This document shows, in pieces, positions 1 to 12,826 of a stretch of DNA of 64,000 nt. The stretch lies in the NCBI GenBank assembly GCA_036429605.1, contig JAVFKD010000016.1, positions 4,216,001 to 4,280,000 of the forward strand, written 5' to 3'. This DNA is from Cladobotryum mycophilum (Eukaryota; Ascomycota; Sordariomycetes; Hypocreales; Hypocreaceae). The stretch's first letter is position 1. Each line of letters begins with the position of its first letter. The notes under the pieces are model-generated. The model was not told where the DNA came from, ran no database searches, and saw only the letters and a list, made by a program, of their open reading frames with translations. The translations under genes and the position numbers were made by a program.

Positions 1-706
1 ATGTTTCGGGCGATCCATTGGCCTCGACCTTGTGCGTGAGGACTCCAAGCCGAGACTGCCTACAGTGAAGGATTAGGATGGCAACCAGTGAAAAAAACAG
101 TAAGGAGGTTGTGTTGCATACGACAATGCCCAACATGGAGAGCAGGTAGGTCAATCGTTTACCGTACTGGAGGGCAAATGGCTGCCAAAACAGTAGACCC
201 CAGCCCAGAAGCAGGAACATGTAACCCGTTCCAGAATTTAGGTCGCCAACTGCAAGTGATTGAGTACAAGTCCGAGGCTCATGAGGTTATCATCACTCAC
301 CGCTAACATTCAAGGGTTCGGAGAGGGGCACCAGAAGAGAGTACACGACAGAGAGCGCCATGCCATTGAAGAGCGTGAAGCTATGCATAATTCATCAGCT
401 TCTCATTCCTTCACCTTTACGCATTGGTGCTCACACGATGAGACAGATCAGATGCTGCCTTTTCCTCCATGGCGACCAATTGAGGGGATCATTCACATCA
501 TTTGACGGCGTTGGGATCAAGATGATGTCTTTTTGACGGCCGGCGTGTAGAGTCGCGGCATTTTGATCCAAATCGACGAGGTGGACGGTACCGGGCACCT
601 GGGACACGTCGATCTCGGCTCCATCAGTCATCCCCGCCGGCTGCATTGCGGAGGTGTAAGATGAGGTGTGTGCGTAAACACCGTTGCGGCGCGTCGCATC
701 GGTCAC
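1..706 (-). CDS. MFS transporter, N-terminal part (runs off left edge)
   Basis: The minus strand encodes the start of a major facilitator superfamily permease, probably a plasma-membrane drug/H+ antiporter or polyspecific exporter. A hydrophilic N-terminus ends in the motif [10 protein letters not shown], which is typical of fungal DHA1-type transporters just before the first membrane helix. Four exons fit: 706-435, 380-301, 249-122 and 59-1. Every junction has GT...AG ends and keeps frame, and the joined protein gives alternating hydrophobic helices ([40 protein letters not shown]). The third exon ends near the first cytoplasmic loop ([12 protein letters not shown]). The C-terminal two thirds lie outside the window, so the substrate cannot be guessed. 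The ATG at 706 is the only one that gives the full N-terminus. Confidence 0.85.
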
Positions 707-1829
707 GGGGGAATATTTCGTCTCACGCCGTCACCTGTGGCACGTTGAAACAGAAACAATCACCTATGTCTTTACAGGTCCAATGACTACAAAGTCCAGC
801 GGCAAGAATTCAGAGAGGAAGAGAAGAGACAAAGGTAAAGGGGTCCGCTATGATAAGATAAATGACAAATGTCTGAGATTGGTATGTAGATATGTACATG
901 CGTATCGGACACTGCCGGTATTGGCGAAGATTGTCTAAGATGGGGGGTTTGATCAGCATCGATTCCGAGCAAACCGACCCGCAGATTGCGCTGATGTTAC
1001 AGTAACGGGCGCTGACGCATTGGGCAGCTGGACGTCGAAGCAATCAATATGAATACCCATGGATGCGTGCCTCTTGAGGGGGAATACGAATGCAATCTTT
1101 TGGAATGATCTCAATGCTGCCAATTCATCATGCAAACTCTTGGAACACAAAGGGAGAAGCCGACAGCCCGAAGCCGAACAGGTTGTTGGTAGTCATGAGA
1201 TCAAACACTATTAAAACACCACTGTTCTTAATACTAACCGCCCATCATGTTTCTCATGGCCAGTGATCCATCAACAAGTCAGTCTTCCATGCAGTGCCAT
1301 TACTACCACTGCCGCTCACAATGATCTGTTAGGAAAATGCGGCATCTCGCTCCAGAAGCGCGACAGATGAAGCCATACCACCAGCCAGCCCGATTAGGTG
1401 GTCCACTATTAATCCATGTAGGGATGAGCACTCCCACAACCAAGACCGTTACCCCAGTTCTTAGAGTCTCGCTCTCAATTGATAGCTGCTAGGTGCAACA
1501 CTCTCGAGCCCACTTCGATCACAGACATCAGTCGAAGTGTCATCTTTCTTGTCATTCAATTCGAGAACAAACAAAGGCCTTACCCGAGACCATCCCCAGC
1601 CAACTTTCTTGTAACTAGTATTCGAAAACCAAGTGGTGCATCCCAGTCCTATACTTACCCTAGATATACACAGCAGAACTATCATTTAAATCTCGCCCTC
1701 GATAGAAAAGCGAGAGCAGGAGAGATGCATTCACTTCGGTTAGTTATATTAGATTAGGGTATTTGTACACTAAAAGCACAGAATTCTGGACAGAGGACCT
1801 CGGCTATTAAATCATGCCAGCCCATAGTT
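707..1829. other. Intergenic, no gene seen
   Basis: About 1.1 kb between the start of the MFS gene (leftward) and the end of the NLR gene. It should hold the MFS promoter and the NLR 3' UTR. Short open frames on both strands show no conserved motif and no intron logic. I see no RNA gene. Confidence 0.5.
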
Positions 1830-4800
1830 TCATCCAACAGATTCCACTGATGATTTGAACCGTATAACGCCAGATAGCCTACCCCTGAGGAGCACCGAAT
1901 TGCCCCATGCAAAAAGAAACGAGCCCAAAGATGCGTCATCCAAGTACAAAACATTATCATCACCGCGCTTGATCCAATTCTCATTGACATAAATTTGCGA
2001 GCAACAGTCTGGTGGAATAGAGTAGATCTGCAAAATTCCACGCTCCGTGATAATGTGGTTGTTGCAAGGGAAGGACAAGTGCAGTAGAGGCATGTGTGCT
2101 GCAATTTCGCGCATCATCGAACCGTCCACTGCATTCCATATCCGGATGATGCAATGTTTATATGACTGTGAGGCGATGATAGTGCTGTTCGGAGAGAATG
2201 CAATCTTATGAATGCCTGCATATCCGTCAAGAGTGTGCTGCAAAACGCCGGTCGTTGTATCCCAGAGATGAATGGTTTTATCATTCGAGACTGTTGCTAG
2301 AAGCCTGTTATTAGGTGCAAAGATGGCGTGGGATACACTACTCGAATGCCTGAGAGTGAGTTTTGTGCTACCCGTTTCCATGTCCCATAGGCATGTAGTT
2401 CCGTCATCTGAACCTAATGCAACAAGTCTGCCATCCGGGGAGAAGTTAACTGTAGGGGCAAGACTTGGGTAACCATCGAGAATGCGCCGGGTGCCGACTG
2501 TTTTCAGATGCAGCACGTCCACTGGGGCATTGGAATACCCCAATAGCGCAAATCTGTTATCCGGCGAAAGGGCTACTGTATGAAGATGGCCCAGCCAGCC
2601 CTTGAATGTATGGAGTCTTTTGCCTGCAGCCGTATCCCACAGCTGCAGCAAATCATGCGACCATGAAGCGACCATGCTGCTATCAGAGGAGAAGGTAATT
2701 TTATCCATTGAAATCGAATGGCTCTTGAGGATGCATCTGATTGTGCAAGTTGCTGTATTCCAAAGTTCAACTACTCCTTCAAAGGATATTAAGCCAAAGA
2801 AACTGAGATTCGGCGAGAAGGTTGCAGTAGTGAGCCAACTCGGTGAAGGATGTTTATACAGATTAATTAATGCATCCTTAAGGGTTGGGGTTGTGAATGA
2901 TATCCATTTAGGCATCTGATTCTCGTTGAGCCTTCTCATAATACTCAATGGCTGGCAAAAGAGTAATGCAGAAACGTAAAGTTGCAATGGAGCAGAAGCA
3001 GCCAGCCTAGCATTTCCTCGAAGGAACTGATGGGCATCATAGACTAACTTGGCTAGAGTGGTAGGGGAACTGGGGTTCCTAGACATTGCTGCTCTAGCCC
3101 TGAAGAGGATTCCATTAACGGACCTTTTTCCCTTTTTGGTCTATTAGTATCCGTGTTCCCTCCGTCCTATTTCCCCCTTCTTTTTCAGGGAAGTGTATTT
3201 ACTTACAAAGACTCTCGGTTTCAGATAGTCCATCGCGTCCTGAGCCTCATTCAGGCGGCCCATCAATGCGAGGATCTCGATCCAAAAGAGATACCGAGCG
3301 CGGAAGAAGCCTACTAGACCAAGGTGGGTTCTTGGATCAATACGACCATTTTCTAGATGCTTGACCCAATGAAGGCAGGCGTATTGAAGCATGGTAGGAA
3401 TATGTCTGTTGATAGCGAGTCGATGAGCCCTCCCAATCTGAAACCCGGGATGCGGGAGGTTGCACATGTTTCGACGAAGATGACCTGACATGATTTTGAG
3501 ACAGCACTCAAATAAGAATGCGTGTGCCCTGATGGCATCAATGCTAAACATGAGATTTGTACATCTCGTCGGATCTAGAAGAAAGTCGCGGAATGAAGGG
3601 TGTAGAAGCCTGATTGGGGCATCATCTTGCTCCGGAATGTCCAAGACAGAATGAAGCTGGTCCAAGGCCGATTTGATCATCTCCATTGGCTCTTCAAGCA
3701 TCATCGCAAGCCCATTCATTGATAATGTATCGCGGAGAATAACGATAGATCCAACGACATTATGGAAGACCCGCTGCATCTGTCTCATTTCATCCTGATC
3801 CAAGGACGTATTCAGAGATAGGGTCAAAACCGTTGTATATATGTAATCCAACTCGCTTTCCACTGATTTCAATGGCAAGTGTATCGATCCTATGATGGCA
3901 TTGAGTCGTTCGCCAGCGAGCACCCCTCCTTCCCGAATGAAGCGGATGACTGTTGCAGCGTGGATAAACAGCCCATGAGACTTTCCAACTAGGCTCTGAA
4001 TAATGACATCTAAGCTTGGATGGTTGATACCGTTTTGATTGGCTACATGAGCGAGTTCATGGTTATAGAATGTTTTTAGATCTTGATCCACGATGGGCTG
4101 CTCAATATTGTGAAGGATAAAGTCATGATGAATATCTGTGGAAAGATCTCTAAATTTCGTATTAACCGGCTGATCTGGTCTGCTTGTGACAAACACTCGG
4201 AGCTCTATTTGTCGTCCCTTTTGAGCAGCGACATTGACGAGACACTGGATGACTACAGGGATATCATATTCGTCATCACATTCGTCTAAAGCGTCAACGA
4301 CAATCATGACAGGCTTGGGAATTGCTGCCCTGCCTACTATCCTAAGTGGGTTCATGACAAGTATTTCCCACTTGGAATAAATGTCAAGCCCGGGAAGTTG
4401 ATGATTGGAGGCGAGAACACGGTCAATCTGTTTGCGTAGCTCGTCCGAATAGTCTGCAAGCTGGGCGGCGATGGTCTCTGGAAATTTCCTAGCAGAAGCA
4501 AGGTCACCGCCACCTCGAGAGAAGAAGAAACTTGCGCCGAGTTGTTTCTTGTTGTGGTATTCGCGGGCAACTGTGAGAGCGATTGTAGACTTTCCAGTGC
4601 CGGCCATGCCTTTGAGCCAATATATTCGCACCTCTCCATCTCTTTCAGCCCAGTCTCTGATCCCGTCGAGCACTGCCTCCCGTGTCTTTGGGAGGCAGGA
4701 AGGCGTATGTTGTTTATTGTCCCCGTTAAATCCTGCATTGCGTATGCTGTTGAGCTCTACGAGCCTATTTGGTAACGACTCTGCTTGAAATCAGCCCGGG

Positions 4801-4913
4801 ATGCGGGGTTGAAGCCAAAAGCTCTCACGATGGATATGATTGACATTGCCTTGATAAAACTGGGCATGATCTCCAAAGTTGTTGTGCGAAGCATTGCGAT
4901 TTTCCACCGCCAT
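1830..4913 (-). CDS. NACHT-WD40 NLR-like protein
   Basis: Three exons (4913-4829, 4783-3207, 3140-1830) join to a protein of 990 residues. A strong GTAAGT donor at 3206 and an ACTAATAG acceptor remove a stop-containing 66-base intron and fuse two long frames. The NACHT P-loop reads GMAGTGKST (about residues 87-95), with Walker B MIVVDALDECDD downstream. A helical region follows, then about six degenerate WD40 repeats (for example NDKTIHLWDTTTG) to the C-terminus. Proteins of this architecture are STAND NTPases of the HET-D/HET-E/NWD2 class that act in fungal non-self recognition and cell death. The N-terminus before NACHT is only about 85 residues and shows no HET, lipase or nucleosidase effector domain. 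The WD40 repeats are diverged, not the near-identical arrays of hypervariable HET genes. The 45-base first intron is short; the start could differ. Confidence 0.82.
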
Positions 4914-5319
4914 CTTAATGCATATGTTAGTTCGTTAAATGAATGTGAGGACAGCCGAAGAGGACAGTAATTAGATGCAGTATGAAGCATCTTTCAAGCG
5001 GGGAATGCTTCATTTTTTAGGTCAAGAAGAGGGTGGTCAGCCTTTGCCAGTCTTATAATTGTGCTGCACCGAGGTCACGGGACATTAACCATCCAATGGG
5101 AGCTTAAAGGAGGGAGCGCAAAGGATCAGTGTTGAGGATGGCAGCCTGTTCTTATTGGTAAATTGAGGCCACCAATAGGCATGCGGGACATTACAATTTC
5201 TGGGTGCATGAAGGATGGATGCGCAGCTCGTTACGCGTGCATAGCAACTCTCAGAGTCTCATCTAGTCAAGACAAACATTGAGTAAATTGACGTGCGCAA
5301 CATCATCTTCATTGATGCT
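4914..5319. other. Intergenic between NLR start and Zn2Cys6 gene end
   Basis: About 400 bases that must contain the NLR promoter and the 3' UTR of the downstream regulator. No coding feature or clear motif is visible. Confidence 0.4.
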
Positions 5320-8046
5320 CTAAAAAGTAGAAATACCTAAATTAATACCATTCCGATCGTTAATCAAACCTCCTAACATGGTATCCACCGGGGACTCCAT
5401 CTGGAACAAATCATCCATGCCCGTCACCGACTCCTCAGTCACCCAGGCTTCCATCTCCATGCGATGAGTATCGACATCGTGCGCATTGAAATCATGCATG
5501 GCCGCATCTAATAAGAACGAGGACATGAAAACCTGACTCGGTGAGCCGAGTGGCTGCGCATTATCGCCCATGGACACATCCACCGAGTTCGATGACGAGT
5601 CCCCATCCGTGAAACTCCTCTCGTCAGCGTTGGGATGCTCGTAATTTTGCGGAAGCACTGCATTGTTGAGGCCAGAGTCCAGTTCGAGCAGCAGGCGCAG
5701 GTACTCGGATGGCTTGTGATCAATCAGATCAATGCAGTCGGCGACCTGCGTACTTTGCTCGGATATGAGTCCACTTTCGGCCAAGTCGACGAGTCGCCGG
5801 ATGAGCAGGCAGACGATATCCACGCCGCAGAATCGGGGATGGCACAGCTTGATCAGACTGATTAATCGGCATAGCTGGTCGTGGTTTGCAGCAGTGCGAT
5901 GGCTCTTGATGCCGCGGAAGCTGAATTTGGCGTTGACAACGTGTATCATCAGAGGCACGGCGGCGAAAGCGACACTATTTCGGTTAGAATCATTGCCTTA
6001 TTTTGCTTTCCAGGAGCGCGGGGAGGGGAACGACTTACACAGTGCTGGGGAGATATTGGCTCAAGCCCAATCGTACAGGCTCAGCAAGATGCTTTATAAG
6101 ATGGTCAACTGTATCTCGAACCTCTGCACTCTTTCCAGCCAATACCATGCGCTCAGTAAACCCCGGCTTTAGTTGATGCACACTGCTAATAATCTCCTGG
6201 TGGTGAAGCGCAAGTTTCGTGGCGCTGTTAAGGTCAGTAAACAAATGGAAGTTATAGCCGAGAGGAGCGATAGATACTTACTAGTAATACATGTACATCA
6301 AGCTCACCTGTACGATGACCGAGTTGGGTTGTAGTTCTCGTCTCTGATCGAGTTTCGGCAGTCGAAGTCTTACTTCACCATGCCACTCACGAAGGCTGGC
6401 AGCACAGTCGGCAAGTTCCATTTGACACTGATTCCTAGCCAGAGGGCAGTCCATTCCATCCTCGGATCCCACAGACCAGCGTAAAAGATTCGTCAAGATC
6501 ATGCAAAGCTGCGAGATTTGCAAGAAGATGTCACAAAGGTTCTTCTTCGATTCGTGACTATATACCCTCGAGCGATGCATTTCGTCGTCAAAGTCGTCCG
6601 GTCGGAGGATGGGGTATTTCTCTGTTACCTGGAGAGGCCGACGGAGGCCAAGAGAAATGGTTCGATCGCGAATGAGACAACACCACCAAAGACGTCTCAA
6701 CATCTTGGACTTGAGAGATGATACGTTGGCTGTGTCGGAAAACAACGTCTGGGCTCGAAGCGACTTGGCATGTGCAATGCCTCTGCTCAGCCATCTTGTA
6801 TTAGTTTTCGTAGGCCCGGGTCGCAGTGATCCAGGCCATAGTGTCAGTAGGATGCAAGCCTGTGCCATTGCCACGGGTTCCGGCTCAAGCTCGAAATCGT
6901 AGAGTATCTACACATGTTAGAACCAGTCTGGCCCAACGTTAGGGAGATTGCTAGGCAATGGTTATTACCTTTGTTCTCTTGTAAAATGCTGCCGCTGCTG
7001 AACGTGGAGCATCAAAACCTATAGCCTCCGACATGTGCCCGGGCATAAACTAAAAGACGGTAAGCTGAGGCGACGGAAGACATTGCTTCTCTTTACTTAC
7101 GGTACAGGCGGCAAAGATCATGGACTGAAGTACAAGAAGAGGTACTTGATCCGGTATGAGGCCATGATACGAGTCCCAAAAGTCACCTTCATTAAGAAGA
7201 GGCACAATGGGATGGACATGAAGAAAGTATATCTTGATGAGCTCATTGAGGATTGACATGGGAGGCAGGTCGAAACAACCATTCAGCTGCATGAAGCGAA
7301 GGTCTAGTGACTCGACATGACCCAAGGTAGGGTGCTTGATGAACGGCAAGGTCTCATAGCTGATATGACCGAGCTCTGTCTCCGGCGGCACTACTTGCTC
7401 GAACGGTAGGTTGTTGCCGCCGCCGGGATTTGTTCGAGTTGCAATGCCGGCAGATGGTGGGTCTAAAAGCGTAGAATCTGGGGGTGTGACCGAGGGTGGA
7501 CCATCAGTTCTGCTCCCGCTTTCAACATCATCTGTGCCTTCAATATTGAAGTCGTTGACTACTAATGACTCTGGCGCGATAAAGTCGTTGGTTGGTACTG
7601 CTTCACCGTCAAAGACCTGAGCCAAGGATTCAAGGCCGTCTGCGCCAGACGATTCTTCCCCATTCGGCAGATGCACCGCCGCATGATCATGCGACACATG
7701 GTGCGAGGAGCAATCAGGCTGCTGCTTTGTCTTTTGTGATTTACTGAAAATAATTAGTCGTATTAGCATATGACTTTTCCCAACAAACCCCCTAGCCGTG
7801 AGCCATAGTAGAGGGAGGTAAGGGGCAAATACCATACCTCTTGGGTTTACGTGCCTGGACGGCGCATACTTCACTGTCCAAATGGCAGTTCAAACAGGGC
7901 ACGCCGCGCAGCGTTACATCGCAACGGACCTTTCTCTGGCGGCAGCGCAAGCACGCTTTGCGAGCGCGTCGTCTACGCACTGCGGGAGCAGAGGAATTAT
8001 CGCCATCCATGATATCCATCGGGGAAGAGAAGCTTTTTTTGTTCAA
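5320..8046 (-). CDS. Zn2Cys6 transcription factor 1 (FarA/CTF1-like)
   Basis: Six exons fit (8046-7838, 7743-7101, 7049-6969, 6907-6282, 6224-6039, 5974-5320) and give 799 residues. The N-terminal binuclear zinc cluster reads ACLRCRQRKVRCD...PCLNC...C, preceded by an arginine-rich stretch. The fungal-specific TF domain begins near FDLPPMSILNELIKIYF and continues through the conserved GFDAPRSAAAAFYKRTK exon and LRRLWWCCLIRDRTISLG. This arrangement matches regulators such as FarA and CTF1 that control fatty acid or cutin catabolism, and it acts in the nucleus. A paralogue with the same order of motifs and a comparable 27-codon exon lies at 21423. The neighbouring ligase, P450 and dehydrogenases suggest a pathway regulator, but the target genes are inference. 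ATG at 8046 is used; an in-frame ATG nine codons later is equally possible. Confidence 0.88.
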
Positions 8047-8926
8047 GAAGGGAGTGTCTACGATGAAGGGGGGAGAGAAGCTGACAAATGAATTGATTGA
8101 TTGATTGATTTCTTTCAGTGACGGGATTCAGAAAATGAGCAGGGGTGAGATCTTCACTGGCTGCCCTACGGTGTGTGTGCGAGAGCGGCGGCGGAAGCAT
8201 GGGCTGCGGAATGCGGAAAATGAATCAAGTTATGTTATGTTATGTAATTTATGAGGGGGGCCAAATCCCCACGGAATCTCCAAAGAATGCGCGGACAAAA
8301 TGAATGGCCTGTGAGATGTGACAGTGTCTCGAAGGGAGGGCGCCTCTGAGACAGAGCTGTAGGGACGGTTCACGTCCCGTGCTGTTTCCTTCTTTTTCGA
8401 CCGACCCTATCAAAAGATTATAATAGATGCGTTGTTCCCCTATCAAGACAAGAGGAACCAACTCTTCCGCAAAAAAGTCCTGCATGCCAAGCATGGACCT
8501 GCTGACGACAGAGTTGGTGAGAAGTAATAATCCCCATTAATAACCGAACTCCAGATTTCGGAGCCCCATAAAGCCTATTTCCGAATATCCCCCACATGTG
8601 CCACAGGGGGCAAATTAGCAATAATTTCTCTCCCAGATTAACCAAATTAGCCCCAAAAAGGGGGAAAGGAGGGGAAGACGAAGACTGAGAACTCCCATCC
8701 AAATCTTCTTACTCAGCGAGGTCGAGTCAGAATATCTTCAGCTCCCCTCCATCACCATACCACATTCCTCCTAGAACGATCAGCCCTTCCCCTCCCTTCC
8801 CCTCTCTGCGTTCGACTCTCAGACCTCGCGGGGAAGACTATTAGTGTTCTGACTCGACAGAGAAACGTACACGCCCCCCTTTCCCACACGGATCATCTCA
8901 GCGTCACGAATTTCCTCTCTTGAACT
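8047..8926. promoter_or_regulatory. Promoter region of Zn2Cys6 gene 1 with paired GTCGAGTCAGAA sites
   Basis: The 880 bases upstream of the regulator contain a (TTGA)n-type run in the 5' leader (about 8093-8109), pyrimidine-rich stretches (about 8735-8820), and two copies of one motif. GTCGAGTCAGAAT lies at 8721-8733 on the plus strand, and its reverse form CTGACTCGAC lies near 8849-8858. The core GAGTCA resembles a bZIP half site. The 3' UTR of the ligase gene also lies here. No coding feature is supported. Confidence 0.4.
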
Positions 8927-10725
8927 CTAGGCGAGCTTTGGTTGGGCGACTATCCCTTGGCCGAGATCCGATCGCGCCAAATCTCGAAGAACCCTTCGGA
9001 GAATTTTACCAGACTATGGGGTAATATCGAGTCAGCCAAGATCTAGGCCCCTCCCTTCTCATTCATTCACTGGGTTAGGGGATCTTCACTTACCTGCACT
9101 CTGGGAATTGCGTCGAGGAAGACGACACCGCCTCGGAGGCGCTTATAAGGCGCTACTTTGTCCTCCATCCACTTGCAGATGTCATCAGCCGTATCTTTAG
9201 AGCTTGGTGCCTTGACAATGTAGGCTCGCGGCATTTCTTGGCCATTGATGGTGACACCGATGACGCCAACGTCGACGACGGCGGGGTGGGTGAGTAAGAC
9301 TGCCTCCAGTTCTGCCGGAGCAACTTGAAAGCCCTTTACCTTGATGAGCTCCTTTGCCCGATCGATAATGTGAATATTGGCACCGGGCCCGTAGGAGTCC
9401 ACGTAAACAATGTCGCCCGTCTTGAGCCAGCGTCTCCCTTCTTCATCCACGGCAAAGGCCTCCTCCGTTGCTTCAGGATTCCTCCAGTACCCCTTCATCA
9501 GCGCCGGGCCCGTAAACCACAGCTCGCCACTCTTGTTCGCCTCTGTAATTTCCGTATCGCCATCCATCAACTTGATTGCTGAATTCGGTAAAGGCTCCCC
9601 GACCGAGCTCGTCAAGTACTTGAGGTTTGGATCACATATCGTGCCCCCGCACGTGATTTCAGTCATGCCCCATCCTTGACGCACTTGAACCCTCTCGTCC
9701 TTCCAAATCTGCCCCGCCTTCTGTCCCAGAGCGGGAGCCAAGGGCGCGGTCCCGCAGAGAATCGTCTTGATGCTGCTCAAGTCGTACTTTTTCGTCAGGG
9801 GGCTTCCCACCAGCGCCAGGAAAATCGGCGGGGCGCCAAGTAGCTCCGTGACTCGGAAGTTTTGTATGTGCTGCAGCAGCTTTTCAAAGTTAAAGGCGGG
9901 CATGACGTACGTCGTGGTGCCGCCTTTGGGGGCGTTGATGATGAACATGGTCTGCGCGGCGGCGTGGTATAGCGGCATGAAACAGAGAGAAGTTTCTTTG
10001 TACGCTCCACCCCAAGCCTTGGCTTCCAAATGCCGACGAAATATGGACGATTCGCCATTCGCAACGTAAGAAAAGTGCGTCACCTCGACGCCCTTGGGTT
10101 TTCCCGTGGTGCCAGAGCTGTAGTTGAGGCAGCACGTCGCTGTGTGCACATTCTCAGGCTCAAACCACTTGAATGTCTCGGTTTCGGCGTCTGATGCCAG
10201 GAGGTTTGTCCAGTGAGCAACGCTATGCGGTAAGATAGCGGAGCTGGGTGCTAGCAACCCGTCAAAACTGAAGATTCGAGAATGTGAGAGGCCGACAATC
10301 TTGGCAGCCTCAACAGCGACGTCGAGAGCAGCGGCAGCAGAAATGATCATTGTAGCGCCACTGTCCTGAAGCTGGTACGCAAGTTCTCGGGCGTTAAAGG
10401 CCGGGCTAGCACCCGTAAAAATGGCCCCAGCCATCACCACTCCAAAGAAGAGGCATGGCACAAAGAGCTCGTTTCCGCTGTAGAGAAGAACCCTGTCGCC
10501 CGGACAAACGCCCAGCTCCAACAGACCAGCAGCAATCCGCTTCGAATATTGGCGAAATTCTGAAAAAGAAAGCGCTCTACTGGGATTCTCTGCGTCGATG
10601 AAGACTTGGTTGTCAGCCAAAGGGCCATTTGGTGATCCAAAGACCCAGACTGGGAGTGAGACCTCAGGGAGGGGCGTACTCCATCTCGATGCAATAGGCA
10701 TTATCAACCTGGACAAGAACTTCAC
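8927..10725 (-). CDS. Acyl-CoA synthetase / 4-coumarate-CoA ligase-like enzyme
   Basis: Two exons (10725-9094 and 9013-8927) give 572 residues, the usual size for an ANL-superfamily ligase. The AMP-binding P-loop reads SSGTTGKPKG and is followed by a WGMTE motif (core A5). GELWFTGPALMKGYW, the hinge TGDIVYVD, and KELIKVKGFQVAP are also present. A GTAAGT intron near the 3' end must be removed so that the last exon supplies the catalytic lysine motif SGKILRRVLR. The enzyme should activate a carboxylic acid through an acyl-adenylate to a CoA thioester; the substrate is unknown. The C-terminus is ...PKLA, which is not a clear peroxisomal PTS1 signal. It sits between the Zn2Cys6 and bZIP regulator genes, all leftward. 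Confidence 0.9.
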
Positions 10726-11061
10726 AAAACAAGAATTATGGGTAAAAAGAAGTATTTAGGTAGTAATAGTGAATGTTTTGTAGATACAAAGGAAGGCTAA
10801 ATTAAAGATGGTCGTGTATTCATATATATATATATATGGATAAGTTCGACGTAAGCGCCCCCGCTGACGTGAACTAAAACACCTCGGTAAAATAAAAGAC
10901 GGAGACGGCAGCAACGTTCCCGTCCACCGCAAATTTTCTGACAGGCAAGTATTTGATACATATTCATGATCGTTGTAGGAGAAATAAGTCGTTGAGGGTT
11001 TATACATGTTCGTGTGCGCGAGAGTTGAGTTGGGGAGCCCAAATGGTTGGAGGGTCATCGC
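10726..11061. other. Short intergenic region, promoter of the ligase
   Basis: 335 bases between the ligase start and the bZIP stop. It contains an (AT)n run (about 10823-10837) that could serve as a TATA-like element on the minus strand. Nothing else stands out. Confidence 0.35.
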
Positions 11062-12826
11062 TTATAGGGTAGGCCAGGATGGGTTGCCTTGTAAAACAAC
11101 CTCCTCCCAGCCTACCGGCATCTCAAACGGGAGGTTGGTGTTTGCTAGATTGTTTGCGTCGCAGTAACTCGGAGGTGGCATCTCATTAATGGGTAACGTG
11201 CTGGCGGGCTCGTTCCCATCAGGTGCTTCCGTGGTTTGATCATCGTAAATCTCTTCAACCTTTGCGTAACGGGGACGTTGAAACATGAAGCCTCTGTTGG
11301 CAGAACTCATCGCCATAGGAAGACCATTGCTCACGGGCATGTCGTCAGTCAGCTCTGGGAACTGATTGAAAAAGTCTTGCCTCATTCTCCAAGTTTGCAG
11401 TTCCCGTATACGGTTCTCGAAATGGTCAGTCATAACGAACCTGCCGGTTTCATAGTCGGTTGTGTAGCAATCTTCAAAATTGTGTGGCCACATGACCTGG
11501 ATTGTGTCTCGGAATAGAGTCCAGAATAGATTGGTACAGTACCTGTGCTGGCCGAAAATGAAGCGCTCACGCAGCCCAGGCCTGATGGGGTCAGTTAGGG
11601 ATGAGAGCATGGGTGATGAATCGGGCCACCTACCAGACAAAAAAGTCAATAGCATACGAATGAGGTACAGCTTGTTGAGATGGCCTAGGAATCATTTAAG
11701 CAAAGAGAATAAGTAATGGTAAGCAGAGAACCAACCTCGACCAGAACCAACGAGGCAACAACGATTTTCTCTCCGGCGTCGGATCGCCATGATATGTAAT
11801 GAGCAGATGCATCATTCTTAGAATGGCTAACCGCTCTGTCCTGCCACACGTGGAGAAGCATGTCTCATCGATGAGGCGAAGCTTCCTCCAGGACAGACTC
11901 ATCTTGCCCGATTTCTCAACACTGTCCCAACCCTCCAGGATGACTCTGATGGGAGTATCCTGGCTTGTAAAGTCTTCAATCAACAGCTGTCTCATGTTCA
12001 GCTTGGTTGACTTGCCCAGAGCGCTATTTGCGCTCCTCCAAGTGTTGGAATTGGGATCCGTGTCTGTGACCATGCAATCACAAGGTGCCGGTGGACTCGG
12101 GACAATGACATCGTCAACGGCATCACTTTGCAACGGCCGTGGCCACTCTGGCGGCAGTGGAGGGCCAAATGAGGACGGCTCTGTGAACTGGTTGATGGAC
12201 CGTGGAGTCGGGCCGACATCTAGGACTGTGAGGCTTTCCCATTGCTCAGATTGAGACGAGTTGTGTGGGTGGTGCATGCAAGGAGTGCGTTCATATGATG
12301 ACTCCAGTTGGGATTGACTGGGGGTTGAAAACGATGGGCCACTCTTTGAATCTGTTGACGTGCTTATGAATGTCTCTGCCATGCTCGAGGACATGGGCTC
12401 GGACTCTGGCGACGACGACGAATACTGAGGTTGACGGATCAAAGGCGTTCCTTGGACTGGGACATGACGTCGAATTTGACACTCAATGGACCTCAGCACA
12501 CCCAACAGCGAATCTCGATGCTCAGTGACCTGCGACAAGGCTGTACTCAACTGAGACACTTCCGAGTTGGGATTATTGGCCTGAAAATGCTCAACGAGAG
12601 CCTCAAGATGGGCGATGCGAGACTTGGTACGTTCACGAGCCACGCGCTGTGCCTTGCGGTCGAGCTCCCTCTTCTTTAGCTTCCTGGCGGCCAACTTATC
12701 TTGGCGCTCCTGATTCACAGTGCCTGAAGCACCAGTACCAGCACCAGAACCAGCACCACTGTCGGCTGGGGCGCCACTCTGTGCCTGTGTTGGACGCGTG
12801 GAGAACCTGTTGTTGGTCTCCATCAT
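11062..12826 (-). CDS. bZIP transcription factor with DUF3425 domain
   Basis: Three exons (12826-11736, 11684-11634, 11581-11062) give about 553 residues. The N-terminus has a short Gly/Ala/Ser-rich stretch and then a basic region, KKRELDRKAQRVARERTKSR. A leucine-zipper-like heptad helix follows (IAHLEALVEHF...). The C-terminal half carries the features of DUF3425: RKSLLPRWFWSR, an exon ending IDFFVW, then GLRERFIFGQHRYCTNLFWTLF. This bZIP-DUF3425 combination is common and expanded in Pezizomycotina; most members are uncharacterised. It probably binds DNA as a dimer in the nucleus. Promoters of neighbouring genes carry GAGTCA half sites, so local regulation is conceivable but not shown. Confidence 0.85.
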
